This document shows positions 50,654 through 58,722 of a DNA stretch of 64,000 nt, one piece after another. The notes below the pieces were generated by a model. That model did not search any database. It was not told the DNA's origin and was given only the letters and a program-made list of their open reading frames with translations. Position 1 is the stretch's first letter, and the number at the start of each line of letters is the position of its first letter. Source of the stretch: Eubacterium limosum. GTDB lineage: Bacteria > Bacillota > Clostridia > Eubacteriales > Eubacteriaceae. The stretch is from assembly GCF_000807675.2 (NCBI RefSeq), contig NZ_CP019962.1, positions 3,348,001 through 3,412,000 of the forward strand. Direction: 5' to 3'. Both the position numbers and the translations under genes were made by a program.

Positions 50654-51025
50654 ATGAATGAAGAATTACCGGGATTTATAATGTGTGTGTGTACGGGAAA
50701 ATGTCCGGGATTTCAGGCGATGGATATATGGGATTTTATCAATCAGGTGCGTGTGGAGCTGCCAGTGGAATATGCCGTCATTCATCCGCAGCTGTGTGAG
50801 GAGGATGGAGACCGTTTTTGGGCAGATTTTTTAAAAACACATCGAAAACTTATGATTGGCGCCTGTGCGCCGAATATGCAGCGAAAAATGTTTAAGGATG
50901 CCTTTAAGGAGGCTGGGCTGGATATTGAAAAGGACGCGGTCATGCTGGATATCCGGGATATGACAAACGAGCAGGCCTTTGAAAAGGTTGAAAAAGCCCT
51001 TGAAGCTATGGGACTGGAGGTTTAA
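50654..51025 (+). CDS. HdrA N-terminal-like Cys protein
   Basis: 123 residues. Looks like the N-terminal stretch of heterodisulfide reductase HdrA without the flavin domain: CVCTGKCPGF at residues 11-20, an internal PQLCEEDG, then LMIGACAPNMQRKMFKDAFKEAGL, which resembles the HdrA VVAACSPR-HE-F element. It may bind an Fe-S cluster or sulfur and pass electrons within this operon. Ribosome site AAAGAGGTGC. Two bases separate its stop from the ferredoxin. Confidence 0.7.
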   Translation: MNEELPGFIMCVCTGKCPGFQAMDIWDFINQVRVELPVEYAVIHPQLCEEDGDRFWADFLKTHRKLMIGACAPNMQRKMFKDAFKEAGLDIEKDAVMLDIRDMTNEQAFEKVEKALEAMGLEV

Positions 51026-51027
51026 GT

Positions 51028-51318
51028 ATGAGTGACACAACATTTATGGGCGTGGAAAGAAACCGGATTGACTGGTCCCCCCGCATTGATTACAGCAAAT
51101 GCAACGACTGTATGGACTGTGTGGATTTCTGTCCGCACCGGGTATTTGAAGTGCAGGAGGGCAGCGTGCATCAGCTGGTGGTAAAAAATCCGGTAAACTG
51201 TGTGGTTTTTTGCCGTGCCTGCGGAAAGACCTGCGGTCCGGAGGCCATCACATTTCCAGATAAAGCAGCGACAACCCAGGCCATCAAAGCCATGCGGAGG
51301 GAGGATAAAAAATCATGA
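51028..51318 (+). CDS. 4Fe-4S ferredoxin-like protein
   Basis: 96 residues. First cluster motif CNDCMDCVDFCPHRVF; second set CVVFCRACGKTCGPEAITFP. Two-cluster layout with an irregular second motif. Acts as electron carrier, presumably to the proteins encoded around it. Overlaps the next start by 4 bases. Confidence 0.92.
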   Translation: MSDTTFMGVERNRIDWSPRIDYSKCNDCMDCVDFCPHRVFEVQEGSVHQLVVKNPVNCVVFCRACGKTCGPEAITFPDKAATTQAIKAMRREDKKS

Positions 51319-52163
51319 AAAAGGATTTTTGTGTGCTTCCCTGTAACGGGCTGGACAAATTCGCGGGATCGCTGACCCGCGAAGTCGCCCTTAAGCTTTT
51401 GGGGAATGGCGATCATGAGCTGATCTGCCCGGTGCTGTACCATGCCGCAGAGAAACGATACAGGAAAGCACTGGCTGAAAAGCCGCTGCTGGTCATCGAC
51501 GGCTGTAATACGAAGTGTGCCAGCAAACTGGCTGCCGAAAAAAATTTAAAGGTATCGGAACGGATTAATGTAAGTGAGCGCGCCAGGGAAAAGGGCCTCT
51601 CGTTAACCGATTATCTGGAAATGGATGAATCCATCGAGGACTTTGTAAATGCCCTCGCCGAAGGTTTTGAGTCAAAGCCCGATGAGGGTGAAGCCTCTGT
51701 CTTTGAGATGGCAGGTCCCATCCATTACAGATCTTTTTCCAAAGGGAAGTTTGTTTTCAAAGTTCCTGAAAGCGATTATTACTTCAATGAGAATGACTGT
51801 TGGGCTCTTGTAAGAAACGGCATCGCCCGTGTAGGTGTAACAGATTTTGTCCAGCAGAACCTGTCCGATATTTTGTTTGTAGATTTTCCAGAGGTTGGGC
51901 GAAAGCTTGCGCAGTTTGACGATGCGGGCTCAGTAGAATCTGGGAAATCAATCTTTGAGCTGGTTTCACCGGTCAGCGGTGTGGTTACAGCCATCAATAA
52001 GGCCCTGGAGGAAGCCCCTGAGCTTATTAACGAAAGTCCCTATGAAGCGGGATGGATCGCGGAGATAAGGCTGGAGAAATGGGAGGAGGATACCGAAATG
52101 CTTATCCGTGATGAGGTGTATTATGAAATCATGAAAAGGAAGGTGGAGGAAATTGAAATCTAA
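51315..52163 (+). CDS. Fusion of a DGC zinc-binding domain and a GcvH-like lipoyl domain
   Basis: 282 residues. Residues 1-115: DGC-type domain with VLPCNGLDKFAGSLTREVAL and VIDGCNTKCASKLAAE (Cys6, Cys10, Cys38, Cys64, Cys68). Residues about 130-270: complete glycine-cleavage H-protein fold, NGIARVGVTDFVQQNLSDI, LFVDFPEVG, GSVESGKSIFELVSPVSGVV with the lipoylatable Lys211, and NESPYEAGW. No glycine cleavage genes are near. A lipoyl arm tethered to a Cys/zinc domain suggests thiol, persulfide or metalloid chemistry; this is inference. Confidence 0.88.
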   Translation: MKKDFCVLPCNGLDKFAGSLTREVALKLLGNGDHELICPVLYHAAEKRYRKALAEKPLLVIDGCNTKCASKLAAEKNLKVSERINVSERAREKGLSLTDYLEMDESIEDFVNALAEGFESKPDEGEASVFEMAGPIHYRSFSKGKFVFKVPESDYYFNENDCWALVRNGIARVGVTDFVQQNLSDILFVDFPEVGRKLAQFDDAGSVESGKSIFELVSPVSGVVTAINKALEEAPELINESPYEAGWIAEIRLEKWEEDTEMLIRDEVYYEIMKRKVEEIEI

Positions 52164-52554
52164 GGTAAAGATTATTCCATGCAGCGGTATTGGAAAAGTG
52201 CTTGGGCTGATTGCCCGTGAAGCAGCCTTAAAGGTGACCGGTGAGCTGCTTCCTGAGACAACCGAAAGTATGTGCCTGGCCCACATTGTCACCGGCGATG
52301 ACGAAGTTATTGCGAAAATAGAAGGACAGCCCTGTATTACCATTGATGGCTGTGCCAAATGCTGCGCACAGAAAAGTGTGGAGGCCGCAGGAGGAAACAT
52401 CCGTAATAAGCACCGTGTGATTGATTTTATGAAACCGCACCGAGGTGAGGAACACGGCACCGGCACCCGTCTGTCAGAGGATGGCTGGCGATTTGCCGAT
52501 GAGCTGGCAGGAGTTATGGCAGAAGAAGCGAAAGCAGTGATGGAAGGAGAATAG
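52153..52554 (+). CDS. DGC-domain putative zinc-binding protein
   Basis: 133 residues: IIPCSGIGKVLGLIAREAALKV and ITIDGCAKCCAQKSVEAAGG, the hallmark DGC cysteines, with CLAH between. Starts with TTG, overlapping the fusion gene by 11 bases, preceded by GGTGGAGG. Paralogous to the N-terminal half of that fusion and to the next gene. Confidence 0.88.
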   Translation: MKSKVKIIPCSGIGKVLGLIAREAALKVTGELLPETTESMCLAHIVTGDDEVIAKIEGQPCITIDGCAKCCAQKSVEAAGGNIRNKHRVIDFMKPHRGEEHGTGTRLSEDGWRFADELAGVMAEEAKAVMEGE

Positions 52555-52557
52555 GCA

Positions 52558-52956
52558 ATGAGCGAACAGAATATTGGGATTATCGCGTGCAGCGGTGAGG
52601 AATGTCTGGGCGGAACCCTTTCACGGCTGGCAGTCCGCAAAATGATGGAGGAGCTGAGGACTGGAGAGGTCAGCACCCTGTGCCTGCCGCTGTTTATTGC
52701 AGGCGGTGAGCAGGAACGGGCATTTGCTCAAAACCATCCAACCATATCAGTGGATGGCTGCAGGCGGTGCTGCGCCAGACGCGCCATTGAAAAATACAGC
52801 GGTGCAGTAGCAGGAATGGTCGATGTGGAGACGCTTCTGGGAAAAAGGATCGCGCTAAATGACAGCCTGGTTTCGACAAAAGATTTAACCGATGAGCAGC
52901 TTGAGCTTGTGAATGAGGTAGCAAAAGAAATTGTCCGGATTTTTGACACACTGTGA
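52558..52956 (+). CDS. DGC-domain putative zinc-binding protein, second paralogue
   Basis: 132 residues: IIACSGEECLGGTLSRLAVRKM, LCLPLF, and ISVDGCRRCCARRAIEKYSG. Third DGC domain in the operon; the three differ around the DGC motif (NTKCA, AKCCA, RRCCA), which suggests separate partners rather than simple redundancy. Followed by a terminator. Confidence 0.88.
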   Translation: MSEQNIGIIACSGEECLGGTLSRLAVRKMMEELRTGEVSTLCLPLFIAGGEQERAFAQNHPTISVDGCRRCCARRAIEKYSGAVAGMVDVETLLGKRIALNDSLVSTKDLTDEQLELVNEVAKEIVRIFDTL

Positions 52957-52975
52957 GAATGTACGGACGCTGGTA

Positions 52976-53022
52976 AAAAGGCCTTTCATGATTGGATGAG
53001 GATCATGAAAGGCTTTTTTTAA
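52976..53022 (+). terminator. Terminator of the DGC-lipoyl operon
   Basis: AAAAAGGCCTTTCATGAT and ATCATGAAAGGCTTTTTTT form a long stem (one bulge) around TGGATGAGG, with a T-tract. Confidence 0.92.
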
Positions 53023-53195
53023 TGGCACTTTTCAAAAAAGCCTTAAGGAAAGCTTAAAGAAAAAAGCCTGTAAAATCCCAATGGTTACCATTTGGAAACT
53101 ACCCCACAATATTGTGCCTTCTTCACAGTCAGCAGACTCTGTTTTATGATATAGGTATGAAAAGAAATCATGAAACATGAAGCGAGGTGAGCATA

Positions 53196-54092
53196 TTGCT
53201 TTTTAAAAATACGATGACAGGAGAAGAGGATAGAGCGCGAAAGACTTGCTGGCTGAGAAACGCCATTGAGACAGCGGATGCGGTACTGATTGGCGCAGGG
53301 GCTGGTTTGTCGGCTTCTGCGGGTATGACCTATTCGGGTGAGCGTTTTGAAAGGCTTTTTCCGGATTTTATCAGGGCTTACCATTTCCCGGATATGTATT
53401 CGGCAGGTTTTTATCCCTATGACACGCCAGAGGAGCACTGGGGCTACTGGAGCCGGTATATCTATCATAACCGCTACGAAGAGCATGACCGCAAGCCCTA
53501 TGAAACACTCCTTGAGCTTGTCGGACATAAGGACTATTTTGTGCTTACGACCAATGTGGATCATCAGTTCCAGCTGTCAGGCTTTGATAAGAAAAGGCTG
53601 TTTTATACGCAGGGAGACTATGGCCTGTGGCAGTGCTCAAAACCCTGCTGCAGTAAAACCTGGGACAATGAGGCCGCAGTCAGGAGAATGGTCGCAGAGC
53701 AGAAGGACCGGCGGGTTCCATCAGCGCTTCTGCCGCATTGTCCGGTATGCGGCGCATCGATGGCAATGAATCTCCGCTGTGACAATACCTTTGTCCAGGA
53801 TGAGGGCTGGTATGCGGCGCACAGCCGATATGAGGGTTTCATCCGCCAGCATAAAAACGCGAGGCTTTTACTTCTGGAGCTTGGGGTAGGCAGCAATACG
53901 CCGGTGATCATTAAGTATCCATTTTGGCAGATGACCGCAGAAAATCCGAGGGCGGCTTACGCCTGTATCAATCTGGGGGAGGCAGCCTGTCCGCAGGGTA
54001 TGGCGAAGCAGTCTGTCTGTATCGACGGTGATATCGGGAAAGTGCTCTCAGAAGTTAAAAACAGTCGTTGCACTGAGGCCGAGGTGGTATAG
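53196..54092 (+). CDS. Class M-like sirtuin (SirTM), probable protein ADP-ribosyltransferase
   Basis: 298 residues. NAD-binding GAGAGLSASAGMTY and TTNVDHQ are Sir2 signatures, and RFERLFPDFIRAYHFPDMYS plus FYPYDTPEEHWGYWSRYIYHNRY match the class M subgroup. The catalytic His of deacetylating sirtuins is Gln139 (FYTQGDYG), as described for SirTM enzymes that ADP-ribosylate lipoylated GcvH-L. Zinc-type pairs: CSKPCC and CPVCG. Start: TTG at 53196 has GAGGTG at 6 bases; GTG 53187 and ATG 53214 are alternatives. Upstream is the DGC-lipoyl fusion; no macrodomain gene is in the window. Confidence 0.82.
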   Translation: MLFKNTMTGEEDRARKTCWLRNAIETADAVLIGAGAGLSASAGMTYSGERFERLFPDFIRAYHFPDMYSAGFYPYDTPEEHWGYWSRYIYHNRYEEHDRKPYETLLELVGHKDYFVLTTNVDHQFQLSGFDKKRLFYTQGDYGLWQCSKPCCSKTWDNEAAVRRMVAEQKDRRVPSALLPHCPVCGASMAMNLRCDNTFVQDEGWYAAHSRYEGFIRQHKNARLLLLELGVGSNTPVIIKYPFWQMTAENPRAAYACINLGEAACPQGMAKQSVCIDGDIGKVLSEVKNSRCTEAEVV

Positions 54093-54133
54093 TCTCTGGC
54101 GTGTATAGAGATTAAAAAAGTAAGGAGTAGACA

Positions 54134-54979
54134 ATGAAAAAGATAACAGGCGTGTTTGTGAGTATTTTGATGGCGGTTTTGGTTTTTGCAGGCTGTTCTG
54201 GTCAGGGAAGCGGAGCGCAAGGCGATGAAGCCCCGCTTAAGGTTGCCATGGATCTGAAATTTCCGCCTTTTACAGAAATGGATGAAAATGGGAATCCCAA
54301 AGGGATTGAGGTGGATATCGCCAAAGCTTTTGGCGATTACCTCGGGCGTAAGGTCGAGATTATCAATACGGATTTTTCCATGCTTATTCCAGCGCTGGAA
54401 ACCGGAGAGGCTGACATCGTCATCTGTGATATGACGATCAATGAGGAGCGGAAAGAAGTGGTTGATTTTTCAGAGCCTTATCTGTATGGCCGGACTCTGG
54501 CGCTGGTGGGCAAAGATTTTGCTGTACGGAACAATGTTACAGATGAAATGAAGCCAGAGGACTTCTTTGCCATTAAGGACGCCAGATATGTCGGGCTGGC
54601 AGGCACGATCTCCGTGTCGGTTCCCCAGAGCTATGGTGTCCCGGTTGAGGAGATCACAGATGTGGCCAGCGGTTTAATGGAAGTAAACAACGGAACCGCG
54701 GATGTGCTGGTGGGGGCAAACACGATCATTGGCGATCATGATGCTTATCCGGATACCACAGAGATTTACTGGGGCATTAAAGAATACAGCCAGTCCGCAA
54801 TGGCGGTTAAAAAGGGCAATACCGAGCTGCTGGACCAGGCCAACGCTTTTGTAAAAAGCATGTACGAGGACGGCGGATTCTACAGGACAGCCGGTGATAA
54901 ATACGACGAGGCGATCCACAATTATTTGAAGGATGACAGCCTGGGCCTTGATTTTATCATTTATCCGCCGCAGCAATAG
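54134..54979 (+). CDS. Amino-acid ABC transporter substrate-binding lipoprotein
   Basis: 281 residues. Signal peptide with lipobox (VFAGC, about Cys22). Solute-binding family 3: LKVAMDLKFPPFTEMDENGNPKGIEVDIAKAFGDYLGR, then DIVICDMTINEERKEVVDFSEPYLYG. The polar amino-acid ligand is not decidable. It begins 41 bases after the sirtuin and may share its transcript. Confidence 0.93.
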   Translation: MKKITGVFVSILMAVLVFAGCSGQGSGAQGDEAPLKVAMDLKFPPFTEMDENGNPKGIEVDIAKAFGDYLGRKVEIINTDFSMLIPALETGEADIVICDMTINEERKEVVDFSEPYLYGRTLALVGKDFAVRNNVTDEMKPEDFFAIKDARYVGLAGTISVSVPQSYGVPVEEITDVASGLMEVNNGTADVLVGANTIIGDHDAYPDTTEIYWGIKEYSQSAMAVKKGNTELLDQANAFVKSMYEDGGFYRTAGDKYDEAIHNYLKDDSLGLDFIIYPPQQ

Positions 54980-54996
54980 GGAAGGATGTGCGGAAT

Positions 54997-55737
54997 ATGG
55001 TAAGAAAGTACAGCAGGCCACTTCAATACCTGGCGGCAGGCGTTCTGTTTTTTCTTTTGATCCTCTATGTTCTGAGCCATACCACCGATCACCCGCGGTA
55101 CCACCTGATTCTTGACCAGTGGCCCCTGCTTCTGAGCGGCGTAGGCTATACGCTGATGGTAAGCGCCATCACCCTGGTTCTGAGCGCTGTGTTTGGATTT
55201 ATTATTTACCTGATGATGAAAAGCCGCATTCCTTTTATCAAAGGGATCGCGGTTGTTTTCAGAGAGATCATCATGGGAACGCCGCTCTTAGTCATGGTTT
55301 TTCTGGCAGTCTATGTGCTGGGGGAGGCCGTGCATGTAAACAACAAGTTTGTACTTGGCATTGCGGCCTTAACACTGTACACAGCCCCCTATGTGGCGAA
55401 CTCCTACCAGAGCGCAGCGGAGGTGATTGATGAGGACCAGTATGTGGTCATGCAGCTTTACCATTTCACGGGCTTTCAGAAGTATTTTTATGTGATTCTG
55501 CCTCAGATGGTAAAGCCTCTGCTGCCGGCGTTCATCAATCACCTCTCAGGGATCATCAAGGGCTCCGCGCTGCTAAAGGTTGTATCCTTTCCGGAAATCG
55601 CCTATGTGATCACAGTGATCGCAGCCAAAAACTGGGCCTCGGTAGAGGGATATCTGGTGATGTGGATCGCCTATCTGGCTGTGACGATCCCGCTGTCGCT
55701 TTTGGCTCAGGTTATTGGAAGGAGGCTTTCAAAGTGA
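54997..55737 (+). CDS. Amino-acid ABC transporter permease
   Basis: About 246 residues, five membrane segments. Contains LLSGVGYTLMVSAITLVLSAVFG and, in the coupling loop, YVANSYQSAAEVIDEDQYVVMQLYHFTGFQKYFYVILPQMVKP, the EAA-type motif. The ATG at 54997 has better spacing to GGAAGGA than the GTG at 54988. Overlaps the ATPase gene by 4 bases. Confidence 0.92.
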   Translation: MVRKYSRPLQYLAAGVLFFLLILYVLSHTTDHPRYHLILDQWPLLLSGVGYTLMVSAITLVLSAVFGFIIYLMMKSRIPFIKGIAVVFREIIMGTPLLVMVFLAVYVLGEAVHVNNKFVLGIAALTLYTAPYVANSYQSAAEVIDEDQYVVMQLYHFTGFQKYFYVILPQMVKPLLPAFINHLSGIIKGSALLKVVSFPEIAYVITVIAAKNWASVEGYLVMWIAYLAVTIPLSLLAQVIGRRLSK

Positions 55738-56447
55738 GAATAGAGCTGCAGCAGGTTACAAAAAAGTATGACATCCGTGTATTAAAAAATTTAAATCTTT
55801 TAATTAAAGATAAAAAGGCCGTTGGCATTATGGGCGCTTCGGGCTGTGGCAAATCAACCCTGCTGCGCCAGCTGGCAGGGATCGAGTTTCCAGAGGAGGG
55901 AACCATCAAGGTGAATGACACAGTGGTTAACCGGGAAACGGTTCAGGCATACCAGCGGGAGATCGGTGTTGTGTTTCAAAAGCACAACCTTTTTCCCCAT
56001 CTGACCCTCAGGAAAAACATTCTTCTGATCCTTGAAAAGATTAAGCGTGTGAGCCCGGATGCGGCTGAACTTAAGGCCAGCGGTCTCCTTGACCAGTTTC
56101 ATCTCACGGAGCAGGCCGATAAGCTGCCCCGACATGTGTCCGGTGGACAGGCCCAGAGGGCGTCCATCGCCAGAGCGCTGTGCACAGAGCCAGATCTTCT
56201 GTTTCTGGATGAACCGACAGCAGCCCTTGACCCGATTCTGACAGGCGAGGTTCTGGAGGCCATCACCGAGCTTAAGCATCTGGGAAAAGACTGTATTTTT
56301 GTCACGCATGAGATTGGTTTTCTCAAAAAGTTTGCCGATTATTTTGTGTTCATGGATCAGGGAGAAATCGTTGAGCATGGGCCGGCGGGGCTGCTCGAGT
56401 CGCCTGAGACAAAGAAGCTGGCTGCATTTCTGAGAAGGGAGGAATAG
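55734..56447 (+). CDS. Amino-acid ABC transporter ATPase
   Basis: 237 residues: Walker A GASGCGKSTLLR, signature VSGGQAQRASIARAL, Walker B LLFLDEPTAALD, H-loop VTHEIGFLKKFADY. GTG start at 55734 follows GGAAGGAGG; longer frames lie inside the permease. Third gene of the operon. Confidence 0.94.
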   Translation: MRIELQQVTKKYDIRVLKNLNLLIKDKKAVGIMGASGCGKSTLLRQLAGIEFPEEGTIKVNDTVVNRETVQAYQREIGVVFQKHNLFPHLTLRKNILLILEKIKRVSPDAAELKASGLLDQFHLTEQADKLPRHVSGGQAQRASIARALCTEPDLLFLDEPTAALDPILTGEVLEAITELKHLGKDCIFVTHEIGFLKKFADYFVFMDQGEIVEHGPAGLLESPETKKLAAFLRREE

Positions 56448-56450
56448 GAA

Positions 56451-57335
56451 ATGGTTGGGATTTTATACGAGTCAGAGGAATGGTCAAGCTATAAGCTCCT
56501 TGAGGAAATCCAGTCCTTTGGAATTGAGGCCTGTCTCATCAGCCTTGAGGAGGATCACGCCTTTGAGCTGGTTAACAGCTGTGATCTGCTTGTCAGCCGG
56601 ATATTTGCCAGCGCGCAGTTCAGAGCGCATCACAAATCGCTGGAGCGCATGCCGGAGGTTATAAAACAGGCAGAGTGTAAAGGCATTCCGATACTCAATC
56701 CGCCCAGGGCGCATTTCTATGAAACCAGCAAAGCCCTCAGTACGGCCATTCTCAAACAGAAGGGGATTGCGGTTCCAGATGTCTACGGCGTGTTTCTGCC
56801 CAATGAGATTGACCCGGGAAGCCTTCGCTACCCCTGCATTATCAAACCAGACTGCGGGGGAAGGACCACCTGTACGGTTATCATCAGTGAGGCAGAGGCG
56901 CTGGCAGGGGCCGTGGCGGAGATACCAGCGGTCAGCATGATCGCGGAGGAATACATCCGTCCTGTCTATGGCTATATCACACGGGTCGAGGTGATCGGCG
57001 GAGAATGCCGTCTCATTTTAAAGCGCAGTGTGACAGCGGATGGATTGTCGGCCTATCACCTGGGTTCTGCCTACACCCACTATACAGACTGCCCCGAAAA
57101 GCTCAGACAGACAGCCGTAAGGGCAATGGAGCTTTTGAACATTGAATTCGGAAGCCTTGATATTATTGAGACAGAAAGGGACTTTTATATTATTGATGTG
57201 AACGCTGTCTCCAATGCGTCAGAGGACAATACCGAGATGTTTGGCTTTGACCTGATGGGGGAGACCGCAGCTTATATTGCAGAGCGCTTTAGAGAAATGG
57301 AGAAAAGAAATGATGACGATAAAAGAAATATATGA
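56451..57335 (+). CDS. ATP-grasp enzyme (RimK/D-Ala ligase-like)
   Basis: 294 residues. ATP-grasp core: KGIPILNPPRAHFYETSKALSTAI, YPCIIKPDCGGRTTC, MIAEEYIRPVYGYITRVEVIGGE, and the Mg-binding FYIIDVNAVSNAS. These enzymes join a carboxylate to an amine or thiol through an acyl phosphate. Beside an amino-acid transporter, it may ligate the imported amino acid or peptide; product unknown. Overlaps the following gene by 26 bases. Confidence 0.85.
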   Translation: MVGILYESEEWSSYKLLEEIQSFGIEACLISLEEDHAFELVNSCDLLVSRIFASAQFRAHHKSLERMPEVIKQAECKGIPILNPPRAHFYETSKALSTAILKQKGIAVPDVYGVFLPNEIDPGSLRYPCIIKPDCGGRTTCTVIISEAEALAGAVAEIPAVSMIAEEYIRPVYGYITRVEVIGGECRLILKRSVTADGLSAYHLGSAYTHYTDCPEKLRQTAVRAMELLNIEFGSLDIIETERDFYIIDVNAVSNASEDNTEMFGFDLMGETAAYIAERFREMEKRNDDDKRNI

Positions 57336-57981
57336 AAATTTTGATCAGATTGGCTGTGTGACTTTTTCAACCCTGGCGGAGAACGGTTATGTGGAATCGC
57401 GGATCGCCCATTTTTTCGCCTTTGATGAAGACGGGCTGTACTTTCGAACCATGGACGTTAAGCCGTTTTACAGAGAGCTGAAGCAGACGGGTAAGGTCAG
57501 TGTGTGCGGAATGTACCCCAGCAGTCAGGTGAGCCATGATGAAAATAATCTGCCCTCCTTTGTGCCGGGCTATACCATGCGGATCACCGGGGACATGCGG
57601 GAGCTCACAATGGACGAGGTGGAGGAAAAAGCCAGGGGAAGCCGGGATTTTAACGTGGCGGTCTATGACATCCAAAAATATCCCAGGACACGCATTTTTG
57701 TGCTCTACCGGGCCTGGGGAGAACGCTATGACTTTGATTACGCAAAAGAAAAGCGTGATCATAAGCTGGAACGTGAGCGCTTTGCCTATGGCGGAATGCC
57801 CTGTGTAAATCCGGGCCTGACCATAACAGACGCCTGCACCTCCTGTGGAAAATGCGCGGAAATCTGCTCTTTTGACGCGGTTGAGGAGGGTGAACCCTAC
57901 AAAATTAACGGAAACCGGTGCGATGAGTGCGGCAACTGCTATCACAACTGTCCGGTAAACGCCATTCTTTCAAAAGGCTGA
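57310..57981 (+). CDS. Flavin-binding PNPOx-like protein fused to a 2x[4Fe-4S] ferredoxin
   Basis: About 223 residues. The N-terminal split-barrel (FDQIGCVTFSTLAENGYVESRIAHFFAFDEDGLYF) resembles the pyridoxamine 5'-phosphate oxidase fold that binds FMN. The C-terminus carries CTSCGKCAEICSFDAV and CDECGNCYHNCPVNAI. A redox enzyme; acceptor unknown. Two ATGs in tandem (57310, 57313) follow GGAGAAAAG. Last gene of the operon. Confidence 0.9.
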   Translation: MMTIKEIYENFDQIGCVTFSTLAENGYVESRIAHFFAFDEDGLYFRTMDVKPFYRELKQTGKVSVCGMYPSSQVSHDENNLPSFVPGYTMRITGDMRELTMDEVEEKARGSRDFNVAVYDIQKYPRTRIFVLYRAWGERYDFDYAKEKRDHKLERERFAYGGMPCVNPGLTITDACTSCGKCAEICSFDAVEEGEPYKINGNRCDECGNCYHNCPVNAILSKG

Positions 57982-57998
57982 GATTTTATGGTTTCGGA

Positions 57999-58034
57999 TA
58001 AAAAACGATGTGTTGAGAACACATCGTTTTTTAT
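57999..58034 (+). terminator. Terminator of the ABC / ATP-grasp operon
   Basis: AAAAAACGATGTGTT-GAG-AACACATCGTTTTTT, a perfect 15-bp stem. Confidence 0.95.
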
Positions 58035-58209
58035 TGCCTTATTTTGTTTGTGCCGACATGAGGTTAAGGACAGCGAGCGGACCGCAAGGATCATTGAGCT
58101 GCTGCCACAGCATAAGCCCAAATGGGGAACATCCGAGACGCCATATGCTTTTGATCGCCCAAAGAATATCCTGTTCCGCCCGCTGAAGGTTATCCGGCGG
58201 AAATGTAAG

Positions 58210-58632
58210 CTATCTCAAAAGCGGCATGCTGCCAGTAAGTTTGTTCACTTTCTTTTTGGGGCCGCAGATGGCAACGCCCATATACTGAAGATCAGCCTCT
58301 GGCGCGCCTGCCATGAGGTCAATAAATTCATCGTAATCATTACAGCCCTGCGCTAAATCTGAAAAATCCACAACGGTCACATCGCTGAAATCGGATGTGT
58401 AGAGCCTTTGGCGGATTTCCCGGATGCTGTCTTTGTTTCCCTTCAAAACAGGAATGGGGAAGGCGATAATGCCGAGGTGCGCGTTTCCGTTTTGGTCTGT
58501 TACATCGCAGCCCACAATGTCCGGCCTTTTTTTGCCGAGCGTAATGCCCAGGATAGCGGCAGTATTGGCGATGATGCCAAGAGGAAGTGCTTCGTCAATA
58601 ATCATGACACTTTTTTCATTTTCCAAGTTCAT
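58210..58632 (-). CDS. DUF2000 domain protein
   Basis: 140 residues: SVMIIDEALPLGIIANTAAILGITLGKKRP, GCDVTDQNGNAHLGIIAFPIPVLKGN, and a C-terminal YMGVAICGPKKKVNKLTG, the DUF2000 pattern, a fold related to peptidyl-tRNA hydrolase 2. Function unknown. Stands alone on its strand; the 175 bases to the terminator on its left show no gene. Confidence 0.85.
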   Translation of the reverse strand: MNLENEKSVMIIDEALPLGIIANTAAILGITLGKKRPDIVGCDVTDQNGNAHLGIIAFPIPVLKGNKDSIREIRQRLYTSDFSDVTVVDFSDLAQGCNDYDEFIDLMAGAPEADLQYMGVAICGPKKKVNKLTGSMPLLR

Positions 58633-58722
58633 TTTCAGTCTCCTTTTTGGTTGCTGAAATTCATTTTACACGTTAAAAAGAAAAAAGGCTTGAACGATAT
58701 TCCTTTAATGGGTGGATTAATT

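Noticed and set aside
57988-58356. 122-codon frame after the flavin-ferredoxin gene
   Set aside because: It runs through a perfect terminator hairpin and overlaps DUF2000 on the other strand. A segment (ARIIELLPQHKPKWGTS) looks protein-like but could not be tied to a family; a decayed gene is possible but unsupported.
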